Positions 15,480 through 24,244 of a DNA stretch of 64,000 nucleotides are shown one piece after another. The DNA comes from Flavobacterium panacis (GTDB lineage Bacteria > Bacteroidota > Bacteroidia > Flavobacteriales > Flavobacteriaceae). Where the stretch lies: contig NZ_JANKMS010000009.1 of the NCBI RefSeq assembly GCF_024649945.1, forward strand, positions 228,336 through 292,335, written 5' to 3'. Below the pieces are notes generated by a model that worked only from the letters and a program-made list of their open reading frames with translations, had not been told where the DNA came from and did not search any database. A program made the translations under genes and the position numbers. Positions within the stretch are counted from its first letter, which is position 1. Each line of letters starts with the position of its first letter.

Positions 15480-16625
15480 ATGATTACAACAGCAAAACGA
15501 TTAGACACAGTTGAAGAATACTACTTCTCATCAAAACTAAGAGAAGTGAGACAACTGATGTCTGAAGGAAAATCGATCATCAATATGGGAATTGGAAGCC
15601 CTGATTTGAGTCCGTCGAAAGAAGTAATTGAAGCGGTAGCCGCGGCAATTCAAGACGAAAACGGACATGGTTATCAAAGCTATCAGGGATTACCAGAAAT
15701 GAGGCAGGCGATGGCAGATTTTTATCAAAATCAGTTTGGTGTTGAAGTGAATCCGAATAATGAGATTTTACCGCTCATGGGTTCAAAAGAAGGAATAATG
15801 CATATTTCGCTTGCATTTTTAAATCCAGGCGATCACGTTTTAATTCCGAATCCAGGTTATCCAACTTATACTTCGGTAACCAATTTGGTAGAAGCAGTTC
15901 CGGTTTATTATGATTTGAAAGAAGAAAATCAATGGGAACCAGACTTCGAAGCTTTAGAAAAATTAGATCTTTCGAAAGTAAAATTAATGTGGCTGGGATA
16001 TCCGCACATGCCAACAGGAGCGAGAGGAAGTTTAGCGTTATTTGAAAAATTGGTTGCTTTTGCTAAAAAACACAACATATTATTGATCAACGACAATCCG
16101 TATAGTTTTGTTTTGAATGATAATCCGATGAGTTTATTGCAAGTTGAAGGCGCGAAAGATGTGGCTTTAGAATTAAACTCTTTAAGTAAAACATTCAACA
16201 TGGCAGGCTGGAGAGTCGGAATGGTTTTAGGAAATCCTGAAATTATTGATGCGGTTCTAAAAGTAAAAAGCAACATGGACAGCGGGATGTTCTACGGAAT
16301 TCAGAAAGGAGCAATTGCAGCTTTAAAATGTGATAAATCTTGGTTTGAAGATCAAAACAAAATTTACAAACGCCGTAGAGAATTGACTGAAAAACTAGCA
16401 GAAAAATTAAACTGCAAAGTGTATAAAGAAGGAGTTGGGCTTTTTGTCTGGGCCAAACTTCCAGAAGGAATAGAATCAGCAGAGAAGTTCATTGACGAAA
16501 TATTATATGAGAAACATATTTTCATTACACCGGGAACCATTTTTGGAAGCAACGGCGAAGGTTATATCAGATTCTCATTGTGTGTAAAAGAAGAAAAAGT
16601 ACAAGAAGCGATAGATAGGTTTTAA
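15480..16625 (+). CDS. class I/II pyridoxal phosphate aminotransferase (aromatic operon)
   Basis: A 381-residue fold type I aminotransferase. The PLP Lys is Lys237 in LNSLSKTFNMAGWRVG; the INDNPYSFV motif near 204 and the C-terminal GYIRFSLCV Arg that binds the substrate carboxylate are also present. Located between pheA and tyrA, it most likely converts phenylpyruvate and hydroxyphenylpyruvate to phenylalanine and tyrosine. Related enzymes act on LL-diaminopimelate or methionine analogues, so substrate range is an inference from context. 62 bases separate it from pheA. Confidence 0.9.
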   Translation: MITTAKRLDTVEEYYFSSKLREVRQLMSEGKSIINMGIGSPDLSPSKEVIEAVAAAIQDENGHGYQSYQGLPEMRQAMADFYQNQFGVEVNPNNEILPLMGSKEGIMHISLAFLNPGDHVLIPNPGYPTYTSVTNLVEAVPVYYDLKEENQWEPDFEALEKLDLSKVKLMWLGYPHMPTGARGSLALFEKLVAFAKKHNILLINDNPYSFVLNDNPMSLLQVEGAKDVALELNSLSKTFNMAGWRVGMVLGNPEIIDAVLKVKSNMDSGMFYGIQKGAIAALKCDKSWFEDQNKIYKRRRELTEKLAEKLNCKVYKEGVGLFVWAKLPEGIESAEKFIDEILYEKHIFITPGTIFGSNGEGYIRFSLCVKEEKVQEAIDRF

Positions 16626-16666
16626 GTATTAAGACTTTAGAATTAAGTATTAAGATTTTAATTCAC

Positions 16667-16737
16667 ATTGTCAGGCTGAGCGGAGTCGAAGGCCCGTGCC
16701 AATTGGAACGCCCTTCGACTTCGCTTAGGGTGACAAT
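16667..16737. repeat. inverted repeat of the CTGAGCGNAGTCGAAGG type
   Basis: ATTGTCAGGCTGAGCGGAG plus TCGAAGG at the left and CCTTCGACTTCGCTTAGGG plus TGACAAT at the right are imperfect reverse complements with a short loop. GC-rich against its AT-rich surroundings, it lies inside the operon between the aminotransferase and tyrA. A related short fragment, GCTGAGCGCAGCGAAG, occurs at 63311. Confidence 0.75.
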
Positions 16738-16789
16738 CGAAAGTAAGACTTGGAATTTGGAATTTTAAAACTTGGAATTTTAAAAAATT

Positions 16790-17650
16790 ATGAAAGTATA
16801 CGTAATAGGAATAGGGTTAATAGGCGGTTCGATGGTGTTAGACATCAAAGGACGTTATCCTGATGCGACTATTTTAGGAATCGATAGCAACGAACAGCAT
16901 TTGCAGCAAGCAATTGATCTTGGAGTTATTGACGAAGCGGGAAGTTTTGAAGATTTGCAAAAAGCAGATTTTGTGATCGTATCGGTTCCAGTAGATGTAG
17001 CGCTGTCGGTTTTACCTAAAGTTTTGGATGCAGTTGGAGATAAAACAATAGTTTTTGAAGTAGGATCGACTAAAAAGCCAATTTGTGAAGCAGTAGCCAA
17101 TCACCCAAAAAGAAGAAATTTTATTGCAACGCACCCAATTGCCGGAACTGAGTTTTCTGGACCATCAGCAGCAATAAGAGGTTTGTTTCAAGGAAAAACA
17201 AATATTATCTGCGAAGTAGAAAAGACAGCTTTTAAATTACAAGAAAAAGCATTAAATCTTTTTACTTCAATTGGAATGAGAATTCGATACATGGATCCCG
17301 TTTCGCATGATAAACACATTGCTTACGTTTCGCATTTATCGCACATTAGTTCGTTTATGCTCGGAAAAACGGTAATGAACAAAGAAAAAGACGAGCAGGA
17401 CATTTTTGATATGGCGGGAAGTGGATTTGAAAGTACCGTTCGTTTGGCAAAAAGTTCACCAGCAATGTGGACACCGATTTTTAAACAAAATAAAGAATAC
17501 GTTCTAGAAACATTAGAAGCTTATATCTCAAACCTAAGTCGGTTTAGAGATTTGCTAAAAGAAGAAGATTACAACGCCATTTTTGAAGAAATGGAAAGCA
17601 CAAATAAAATTAAAGAAATACTAAACGGATTAACAACAACTAAAAAGTAA
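16790..17650 (+). CDS. tyrA: prephenate dehydrogenase
   Basis: A 286-residue NAD(P)-dependent enzyme that oxidatively decarboxylates prephenate to 4-hydroxyphenylpyruvate for tyrosine. The N-terminal Rossmann motif is GIGLIGGS (residues 6-13). THPIAGTEFSGPSAA near 115 and HDKHIAYVSHLSHISSFML near 171-190 carry the family's catalytic His and the substrate-binding residues. There is no ACT domain, so feedback by Tyr would have to be direct or absent. The next gene begins 12 bases after the stop. Confidence 0.94.
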   Translation: MKVYVIGIGLIGGSMVLDIKGRYPDATILGIDSNEQHLQQAIDLGVIDEAGSFEDLQKADFVIVSVPVDVALSVLPKVLDAVGDKTIVFEVGSTKKPICEAVANHPKRRNFIATHPIAGTEFSGPSAAIRGLFQGKTNIICEVEKTAFKLQEKALNLFTSIGMRIRYMDPVSHDKHIAYVSHLSHISSFMLGKTVMNKEKDEQDIFDMAGSGFESTVRLAKSSPAMWTPIFKQNKEYVLETLEAYISNLSRFRDLLKEEDYNAIFEEMESTNKIKEILNGLTTTKK

Positions 17651-17662
17651 ATTAGAATTAAG

Positions 17663-18745
17663 ATGGAAAATAAGAAAGAAATGAGAAAGTGGTTAGAAGA
17701 TTTCAATTTAAATCACCCACTTGTGATAGCTGGACCTTGTAGTGCAGAAACTGAAGATCAAGTTTTGAAAATCGCTCACGAATTGAAAGATTCAAAAGTA
17801 AGTGTATTCAGAGCTGGAATCTGGAAACCAAGAACTCGTCCGGGAGGATTTGAAGGTATTGGAGAAATTGGATTAAAATGGTTACAAAAAGCAAAAGCTG
17901 AAACTGGTTTATTAATGGGAACTGAAGTGGCAACTGCAGCTCACTGTAAACTAGCTTTAGAATACGATATTGACGTTTTATGGGTTGGTGCACGTACAAC
18001 TGCAAACCCTTTCGCAGTTCAAGAAATTGCTGATACTTTAAAAGGAACTGATAAAATTGTTTTGGTTAAAAACCCAGTAAACCCAGATTTAGCTTTATGG
18101 TTAGGTGGTGTTGAGCGTTTACACATGGCTGGAATTGAGAAATTAGGTGTTATCCACAGAGGTTTCTCTACTTACGAAAAAACAAAATACAGAAACATTC
18201 CAGAATGGCAAATTGCTATCGAATTACAAAACAAATTCCCTGATTTACCATTAATCATCGATCCATCTCACATTACTGGAGATCGTAAAATGATTTTCGA
18301 AGTAACTCAAGAGGCTTTAGATTTGAACTACGATGGTATGATCATCGAAACGCATATCGATCCAGACAATGCTTGGTCTGATGCTGCGCAACAAGTTACT
18401 CCAGATACTTTGAAACAAATCATCAAAGATTTGACTATCAGAAAAACAGATGACACTACAGACGAGTACAGCCAAAAAATGACTAAACTAAGAGCTAACA
18501 TCGATGTTTTAGATGCTAACTTGCTAGAGTTATTAGGAAAACGTATGAAAGTGGCTGACGAAATTGGTCAAGTGAAAAAAGATGCAAACGTTGCTATTCT
18601 TCAAAACAACCGTTGGAATGAAATCTTAGGAAAAATGATTTTAGAAGGTGAGAAAAAAGGTCTTACTGAAGAATTCGTTTTAAGAATGTTCAAAGCAATT
18701 CACCAAGAAAGTATTGGTCACCAAGAGAAAATTTTCAACGCATAA
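17663..18745 (+). CDS. bifunctional DAHP synthase (type I beta) / chorismate mutase (type II)
   Basis: A 360-residue fusion. Residues 1-260 are 3-deoxy-7-phosphoheptulonate synthase of the short I-beta type: PLVIAGPCSAE near 20-29, GIWKPRTRPGGFEGIGEIG near 52-70, VGARTTANPF near 109. Residues 272-358 are an AroQ-type chorismate mutase (LRANIDVLDANLLELLGKRMKVADEIGQVK). The enzyme starts the shikimate pathway and also converts chorismate to prephenate, the substrate of pheA and tyrA in the same operon. In this architecture in Bacteroidota, prephenate bound at the mutase is known to inhibit the synthase. A strong terminator follows. Confidence 0.95.
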   Translation: MENKKEMRKWLEDFNLNHPLVIAGPCSAETEDQVLKIAHELKDSKVSVFRAGIWKPRTRPGGFEGIGEIGLKWLQKAKAETGLLMGTEVATAAHCKLALEYDIDVLWVGARTTANPFAVQEIADTLKGTDKIVLVKNPVNPDLALWLGGVERLHMAGIEKLGVIHRGFSTYEKTKYRNIPEWQIAIELQNKFPDLPLIIDPSHITGDRKMIFEVTQEALDLNYDGMIIETHIDPDNAWSDAAQQVTPDTLKQIIKDLTIRKTDDTTDEYSQKMTKLRANIDVLDANLLELLGKRMKVADEIGQVKKDANVAILQNNRWNEILGKMILEGEKKGLTEEFVLRMFKAIHQESIGHQEKIFNA

Positions 18746-18843
18746 TTTTCTTTAAACCATATAAGTGATATAAGATAATTTAAGTTTTTATAAACTGCAT
18801 TTTAAAGTTTTCTTATAGCATTAATTGAAAATAGATTGTTTTT

Positions 18844-18882
18844 AAAATCCCTATTGCTTCGAAAGAAGTAATGGGGATTTTT
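18844..18882 (+). terminator. terminator of the aromatic operon
   Basis: AAATCCCTATTGCTTC / GAAGTAATGGGGATTT stem with a GAAA loop and a downstream TTTTTGTTTTTT run. Confidence 0.85.
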
Positions 18883-18891
18883 GTTTTTTAA

Positions 18892-18971
18892 ACATGGTCC
18901 AAGGTTGAAACCTTGGGAGATAAAGATTGGAATATGCATTGCGCTCCCACGATTGAAAACGTGGGCTATAT
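18892..18971. repeat. REP-like head-to-head palindrome pair 2
   Basis: ACATGGTCCAAGG plus TTGAAACCTTGGGA (18892-18918) and TCCCACGATTGAAAACG plus TGGGCTATATT (18945-18971) repeat the design of the pair at 11.3 kb: two palindromes of different stem sequence, with outer ends like ACATAGCCC and GGGCTATGT. The pair lies within inverted-repeat element A. Confidence 0.65.
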
Positions 18972-19091
18972 TGCTCTTTGTGATTATATTGTCTTATATC
19001 ACTTATATGGTTTAAAATTTTTTTTAATCTTCTCCCAACCTTTTTTATTTTTTTACTCTCTATATCAATATACAATCTTAACTTTCGAATC

Positions 19092-22000
19092 ATGAAATCA
19101 AAAATATTTATGCCAGTAAATTTTCAATCCAGTTTGAAATTGTTATTTGTTTTGGTTTTTTTAGGAACCAAAACATTTGCTCAAAGTCCAGAATTGACCG
19201 TTAAAGGTGAAGAGGCTGAGAAAGTGAGAATGAGTCAGCTCAAAGTCAATGTTAAAGTCGTTGGAAATATTGCTTATACGACTGCCGAAATGCATTTTTT
19301 TAATTCTGGTACACGTCAGATGGAAGCAGAACTTATTTTCCCGTTGCCTGAAAATGTTTCGGTTTCTAGATATGCGATTGATATTAATGGAAAATTACGA
19401 GAAGCTGTTCCAGTGAATAAAAATAAAGGTAAACAGGTTTTTGAAGCTATTGAACATAGGAGGGTTGATCCCGGATTATTAGAAAAAGTTGATGGGAATA
19501 ATTTTAAAACTAGAATTTATCCGTTAATGCCAAACGGAGAACGAATCGTTGTTATAGGCTATGAAGAAGAACTTTCAGCTTCAGATAAAGATAATTTGGC
19601 GTATCAATTATTGAGTCGTTATCCTAAAAAGTTGGATAAATTCGAAATTAATGTTTCAGTTTTAGGCGCAGCTGCGAAACCAGTTGTAAGCGGAGATTCT
19701 GAAAAAGAAATTGTTTTTTCAAAATGGAATCAGTCTTTTGAAGCTTCCTTCAAAAAAGAAAACTATCAGCCTGCTGAAAAATTACTTTTTAAAATTCCGA
19801 TTCAGCAAGATATTACGAGTGTTGTCATGCAGAATGTTGGCGGGCAATATTATTTCTATGGAAATGCTTTTATTGAAGGAAATAAAACGGCAAAGAAAAC
19901 TCCAGCTACAATTGGTTTGATTTGGGATAATTCATTGAGCTGTCAAACACGTGATTTGAAAAAGGAATTGGAATTGTTGGATGCTTATTTTCAAAAAATA
20001 AAGAATACAAAAGTGACGTTGTATTTTCTGAATTATACTTTTGAAAAACAAAAAGAGTTTGTGATTTCAAACGGAAATTGGTCAGAATTAAAAGCCATTT
20101 TAGAAAATACAAAATACGATGGAGGAACTCGTTTCTCGCAGATCAATTTTGAAAATCAGGATGAATATTTATTCTTCTCTGACGGATTATCTTCATTAAG
20201 TGAAAATACTTTGCCAAAGACAAAAAGACCAATTTATACTATCACATCTTCTGTGTCGGCAGATTTTGCTTTTTTGAATTTTTCTTCAACAAAAACAACT
20301 GGAAATTTCATCAATTTAAATCAAATAAATGCTGAAACGGCATTGGATAAGTTAGCCACTACAAGTTTGAAATTTTTAGGTACAAAAGAAAATCTTACTG
20401 TAACAGATTTGTTTCCGATGGAAGGAACTTCGGTTTCAGGAAATTTTAGTTTTTCGGGAATTTCTTTAAATCCAAGAAATGAAATCACCTTATTATTTGG
20501 AAATGGAAATGAAGAAATTTTAGAACGAAAAATAACTTTAGACGCCACACTTCAAAATTCGACTGATATCAATGTGGAGAAACTATGGGCACAGAAAAAA
20601 ATAGCCAATCTAGAATTGCAATACGACAAAAACGCTGACGAAATTGAGCTTTTAGGAAAGAAATTCGGAATCGTAACCAAAAATACGTCTTTAATTGTTT
20701 TAGAAGATATTCGAGATTATATTTCATACGATATTATTCCGCCAGCAGAATTGCGTGCCGAGTTTGACCGAATTAAAAAACAGGAACAAGACAATACTTT
20801 AGCACAGCAAAAAAACAATTGGGAAAGTATAGAGAGTTATTTCAATAGTATAAATGGATGGTGGAAAAAAGATGTCAAATATCAAGGACAGAAAATCGCA
20901 TCTAAATATAAGCATAAAACACAGCGTTCAGCGACAAGAGCAGAAGCACGCGAAACAATAAAAGGAGATCCTGACGCAGTTTTAACTGTTGATGAGCCCG
21001 TTGGAGCTGGTTCGGTTCAAACTATCGTAGAAGATACAATATACGCAACTCCACCGCCAGCTCCAAAAGTTGATCAGGTTAAATTTGTTACGCCTGTTGT
21101 AGCAAAAGCGGAAGAAGTTGTGGAAGATCGACCAGTTGTCACTGATTTAAAAGATAAAAAAGTAGGAAGTGAGAAATTGGAAGAAGTGGTTGTTATGGGT
21201 TATGCTTCAATGAAAAAAGCAAATCTTACTGGTGCTGTAGAATCGGTTTCTTACGTTCCTGAAAAATCAATTGCACCAGGACTTACCAATAATATGACAA
21301 ATGCACTTGCTGGTAAAGTAGCTGGTGTTCAAATTACAGAAAATGTGACGGATCTAAATAGAGGTTATTTGTCAGGAGATTCAAAAAAACCTTTGTTAAT
21401 TGTGGATGGCCAGTTTTATGAGGGTAAGTTGACCGATTTAGATTCAGATGATTTAGATTCGGTTGAGGTTTTGAAAGATGCAGCAAGAATTGCTACTTAT
21501 GGTAGTAGGGGAACAGATGGAGTTATTATTATAACAACAAAAAAGAAATCTGCAAATAGTATTGTCCAAACAAAAAGTTGGAATCCAGATCGATTGTATT
21601 TGAAAGCTTTGGCAGCGGCACCAAAAGAAAAACAATATGATTTGTATTTGGAATTACGAAAAGCGCAGGAAAGAAATCCGAGTTTTTATTTTGATGTAGC
21701 TCATTTTTTCTACAATCAGGGAGATGTTAAAAAGGCGTTGCGAATTGTCAGTAATATTTCTGATTTAGGTTTAGAGAATCATCAGCTTTATAAAACTTTG
21801 ACTTATACTTTACGTCAATGGAAAGATTATCAAGATGCCATTTTTACAGCCAAACAAGTAGTTAAATGGAGAGAACACGAGCCACAAAGTTTAAGAGATT
21901 ATGCTTTGACGCTTGAAGATGCGGGGAAATATCAGCAAGCTTTTGACGAACTGATAAAATCGCTGGAAGTAAATTATTACGGAGAAATGAGCGGACAATA

Positions 22001-22466
22001 TGAAGGAGTTGAAGATATTATCTTGATGGACATTAATCGATTAATGACAGAACATCCAAATTTGAAAACGGGGAAATTGAACAAAAAATATTTAACAAAA
22101 ATGCCAGTGGATATTAGAATTATCATGAACTGGAATTTGATGGATGTCGATTTAGATCTTCATGTAATTGAACCAACGGGCGAAGAGTGTTATTATGCGC
22201 ATACTTCAACGAAAATTGGAGGGAGATTTTCTAAAGATTTTACGGAAGGCTATGGTCCAGAACAATATTTGGTTAGAAATGCCGTGAAAGGGAAATACCA
22301 GCTTAAAACCAATTTCTTTGGAGAAACAGAATTAACTGAAAATGGTCCATCGACAGTTATGGTTGAAATTTACACGACTAAAGCTGGAAAAGTGTCAAGA
22401 ACTTTGAAAACGATTCAGATAGATAAAGTAAAAGAAAATGAAACTCTTGCCGAAATTATCTGGTAA
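19092..22466 (+). CDS. mosaic VIT / VWA-like / TonB-linker / SusC-plug / DUF2135 protein
   Basis: A 1124-residue exported protein with a signal peptide ending near TFAQ (residue 31). In order: VIT domain about 35-165 (KQVFEAIEHRRVDPGLLEKV); a VWA-like domain about 270-385 with a MIDAS-type DNSLS; a linker ending in FGIVTKNTSLIVLE (about 530-550), typical of VIT proteins; 620-695 closely related to the periplasmic linker of the TonB encoded at 55.6 kb; 697-815 a SusC-type TonB-dependent receptor plug (VVVMGYASMKKANLTGAVE ... VDG ... VEVLKDAARIATYGSRG) without a beta barrel; helical TPR-like repeats about 820-1000; a C-terminal DUF2135-like domain (WNLMDVDLDLHVIEPTGE). Function unknown; an envelope scaffold that touches the Ton system is an inference. 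Confidence 0.85.
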   Translation: MKSKIFMPVNFQSSLKLLFVLVFLGTKTFAQSPELTVKGEEAEKVRMSQLKVNVKVVGNIAYTTAEMHFFNSGTRQMEAELIFPLPENVSVSRYAIDINGKLREAVPVNKNKGKQVFEAIEHRRVDPGLLEKVDGNNFKTRIYPLMPNGERIVVIGYEEELSASDKDNLAYQLLSRYPKKLDKFEINVSVLGAAAKPVVSGDSEKEIVFSKWNQSFEASFKKENYQPAEKLLFKIPIQQDITSVVMQNVGGQYYFYGNAFIEGNKTAKKTPATIGLIWDNSLSCQTRDLKKELELLDAYFQKIKNTKVTLYFLNYTFEKQKEFVISNGNWSELKAILENTKYDGGTRFSQINFENQDEYLFFSDGLSSLSENTLPKTKRPIYTITSSVSADFAFLNFSSTKTTGNFINLNQINAETALDKLATTSLKFLGTKENLTVTDLFPMEGTSVSGNFSFSGISLNPRNEITLLFGNGNEEILERKITLDATLQNSTDINVEKLWAQKKIANLELQYDKNADEIELLGKKFGIVTKNTSLIVLEDIRDYISYDIIPPAELRAEFDRIKKQEQDNTLAQQKNNWESIESYFNSINGWWKKDVKYQGQKIASKYKHKTQRSATRAEARETIKGDPDAVLTVDEPVGAGSVQTIVEDTIYATPPPAPKVDQVKFVTPVVAKAEEVVEDRPVVTDLKDKKVGSEKLEEVVVMGYASMKKANLTGAVESVSYVPEKSIAPGLTNNMTNALAGKVAGVQITENVTDLNRGYLSGDSKKPLLIVDGQFYEGKLTDLDSDDLDSVEVLKDAARIATYGSRGTDGVIIITTKKKSANSIVQTKSWNPDRLYLKALAAAPKEKQYDLYLELRKAQERNPSFYFDVAHFFYNQGDVKKALRIVSNISDLGLENHQLYKTLTYTLRQWKDYQDAIFTAKQVVKWREHEPQSLRDYALTLEDAGKYQQAFDELIKSLEVNYYGEMSGQYEGVEDIILMDINRLMTEHPNLKTGKLNKKYLTKMPVDIRIIMNWNLMDVDLDLHVIEPTGEECYYAHTSTKIGGRFSKDFTEGYGPEQYLVRNAVKGKYQLKTNFFGETELTENGPSTVMVEIYTTKAGKVSRTLKTIQIDKVKENETLAEIIW

Positions 22467-22604
22467 GAACAACAAATTCAAGGCATAGATTTCAAATTTA
22501 AAAGGCGAAGTTGCGTTGTTCAATTCTAAAAACGTAATTTTGCCTTTAAATTTTTAGATTTAAGAGCAATCTAAAATCTAAAATTAGCAATCTAAAATTA
22601 AAGA

Positions 22605-23582
22605 ATGACAGGAACCGTTTATAAATCTACAGGAAGCTGGTATACCGTAAAATCTGAAAATGGAGATTTTGTGGAATGCCGTATGAAAGGGAAATTTAGA
22701 ATAAAAGGTATAAAAAGTACCAACCCAATTGCTGTAGGCGATATTGTCGATTATGAATTGGATGAAACTTCAGATGCTGTAACGGGAACAATTCATAACA
22801 TTCACGAACGAAAAAACTACATCGTTCGTAAATCGGTTAACTTGTCGAAACAAATTCACATTATTGCATCCAATATCGATCAGGTTTTCTTGTTGATTAC
22901 TATTGATAATCCACCAACAACAACCAGTTTTATTGATCGATTCTTAGTTACTGCCGAAGCTTACGGAATTGAAGCGATTCTTGTTTTTAATAAAATCGAT
23001 ACTTTAACAGAACAGACTTTAGACGATCAGCTTTATCTACAGCATATTTATTCTGAAATTGGATATAAATGCCTTCGAATTTCTTCGACAGAAAACAAAG
23101 GCGTTGATAAACTGAAAGAAATGATGATTGGAAAAGTGAGCATGTTTTCTGGACATTCAGGTGTTGGAAAATCGACTTTAGTAAATGCTATGGAACCAAG
23201 TCTTCATTTAAAAACTTCAGTAATTTCAGAGCAAAGTAAACAAGGACAACACACTACAACTTTTGCAGAAATGTACGATTTGTCTTTTGATGCCCGAATT
23301 ATCGATACACCAGGAATCAAAGGTTTCGGAATTGTTGATATGGAACCATCAGAAATCAGCGGTTATTTCCCAGAATTTTTCAGACTCAAGGATCAATGTA
23401 AGTTTAACAACTGTTTACATAAAGAAGAACCACATTGTGCCATAAAAGCAGCTTTAGAAAAAGATGAAATCGCTTGGTCACGCTACAATAGTTATCTTAA
23501 AATTCTTGAAGGCGACGACGAACATTATCGTACAGATACTTACGGAGAAGATCGTGCGGCGAGTGATGAAACTCGTAAATAA
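22605..23582 (+). CDS. rsgA: ribosome small subunit-dependent GTPase A
   Basis: A 325-residue GTPase that helps mature the 30S ribosomal subunit. Residues 1-70 are an OB fold; the GTPase domain is circularly permuted, with the G4 motif NKID (about 127) before the P-loop GHSGVGKS (about 183-190) and G3 DTPGIKG (about 228). The C-terminal zinc-binding region has CKFNNCLHKEEPHC (about 265-278). All family landmarks are intact. The preceding spacer contains low-complexity TAGATT words and no terminator was seen. Confidence 0.96.
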   Translation: MTGTVYKSTGSWYTVKSENGDFVECRMKGKFRIKGIKSTNPIAVGDIVDYELDETSDAVTGTIHNIHERKNYIVRKSVNLSKQIHIIASNIDQVFLLITIDNPPTTTSFIDRFLVTAEAYGIEAILVFNKIDTLTEQTLDDQLYLQHIYSEIGYKCLRISSTENKGVDKLKEMMIGKVSMFSGHSGVGKSTLVNAMEPSLHLKTSVISEQSKQGQHTTTFAEMYDLSFDARIIDTPGIKGFGIVDMEPSEISGYFPEFFRLKDQCKFNNCLHKEEPHCAIKAALEKDEIAWSRYNSYLKILEGDDEHYRTDTYGEDRAASDETRK

Positions 23583-23727
23583 TTGTAAATTGTGAATGGT
23601 TAATTGTAAATTCCAATTGAAGCGCGAAAAGTTTGTACCGTAGAGATATACTGTAGTGCACCTAACTTCTAAGAAATCTATAAAATCCTTTAATCTGTGG
23701 CATAAAACCATAATTCAAAATTATTTA

Positions 23728-24180
23728 ATGAAAGTAGTTATCCAAAGAGTTTCAGAAGCATCAGTAACTGTTGAAGGTCAAAAAACAGCAGATATTCAAA
23801 AAGGTTTATTGGTTTTAGTCGGGATCGAAGATGCCGACACACAAGAAGACATTGATTGGCTTGCTGGAAAAATCATAAAAATGAGAATTTTTGGAGACGA
23901 AAATGATGTTATGAACTGTTCGGTTCAGGATATCGATGGTGATATTATTATTGTAAGTCAGTTTACACTTCATGCGTCTACAAAAAAAGGAAATCGTCCT
24001 TCCTATATCAAAGCGGCAAAACCAGATTTTGCAATTCCGACTTATGAAAACTTCGTTCAAACAATAGAAAAAGAGTTTGGAAAAAAAGTGCAAACTGGAA
24101 TTTTTGGTGCAGATATGAAAGTTAACCTTCTAAATGATGGACCTGTTACAATTGTAATAGACAGCAAAAACAGGGAGTAA
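23728..24180 (+). CDS. dtd: D-aminoacyl-tRNA deacylase
   Basis: A 150-residue enzyme that removes D-amino acids mischarged on tRNA. The ATG at 23728 is chosen because the protein then starts with MKVVIQRVSEASVTVEG, the normal N-terminus; a longer in-frame start 72 bases upstream adds residues unlike the family. The two active-site motifs are present: SQFTLHA (about 76-82) and the C-terminal NDGPVTI (about 136-142, the NxGPVT motif). The function is housekeeping. Confidence 0.95.
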   Translation: MKVVIQRVSEASVTVEGQKTADIQKGLLVLVGIEDADTQEDIDWLAGKIIKMRIFGDENDVMNCSVQDIDGDIIIVSQFTLHASTKKGNRPSYIKAAKPDFAIPTYENFVQTIEKEFGKKVQTGIFGADMKVNLLNDGPVTIVIDSKNRE

Positions 24181-24195
24181 AATATTATTAAACAT

Positions 24196-24228
24196 TTGTT
24201 AAGGATTTCTGAAAATAATATATATTTG
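24196..24228 (+). promoter_or_regulatory. promoter of the DUF3857 gene cluster
   Basis: TTG at 24196-24198, 22 bases, TATATTTG at 24221-24228, a full match to the flavobacterial consensus, 17 bases before the start codon at 24245. Confidence 0.6.
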
Positions 24229-24244
24229 ACGAAAATACTTACTA

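Larger units (their letters stand above)
18755..19012. repeat. ACCATATAAG inverted-repeat element A
   Basis: Left arm AACCATATAAGTGATATAAG (18755-18774) and right arm 18993-19012 are perfect 20-bp reverse complements; the match continues outward by AAA/TTT. They enclose the terminator and REP-like pair 2. Similar elements lie at 31.9, 35.0 and 51.6 kb. Confidence 0.75.

Noticed and set aside
18851..19095. ORFs of 60-80 codons on both strands
   Set aside because: They overlap the REP-like pair 2 and arm sequences; no coding signal beyond absence of stops.
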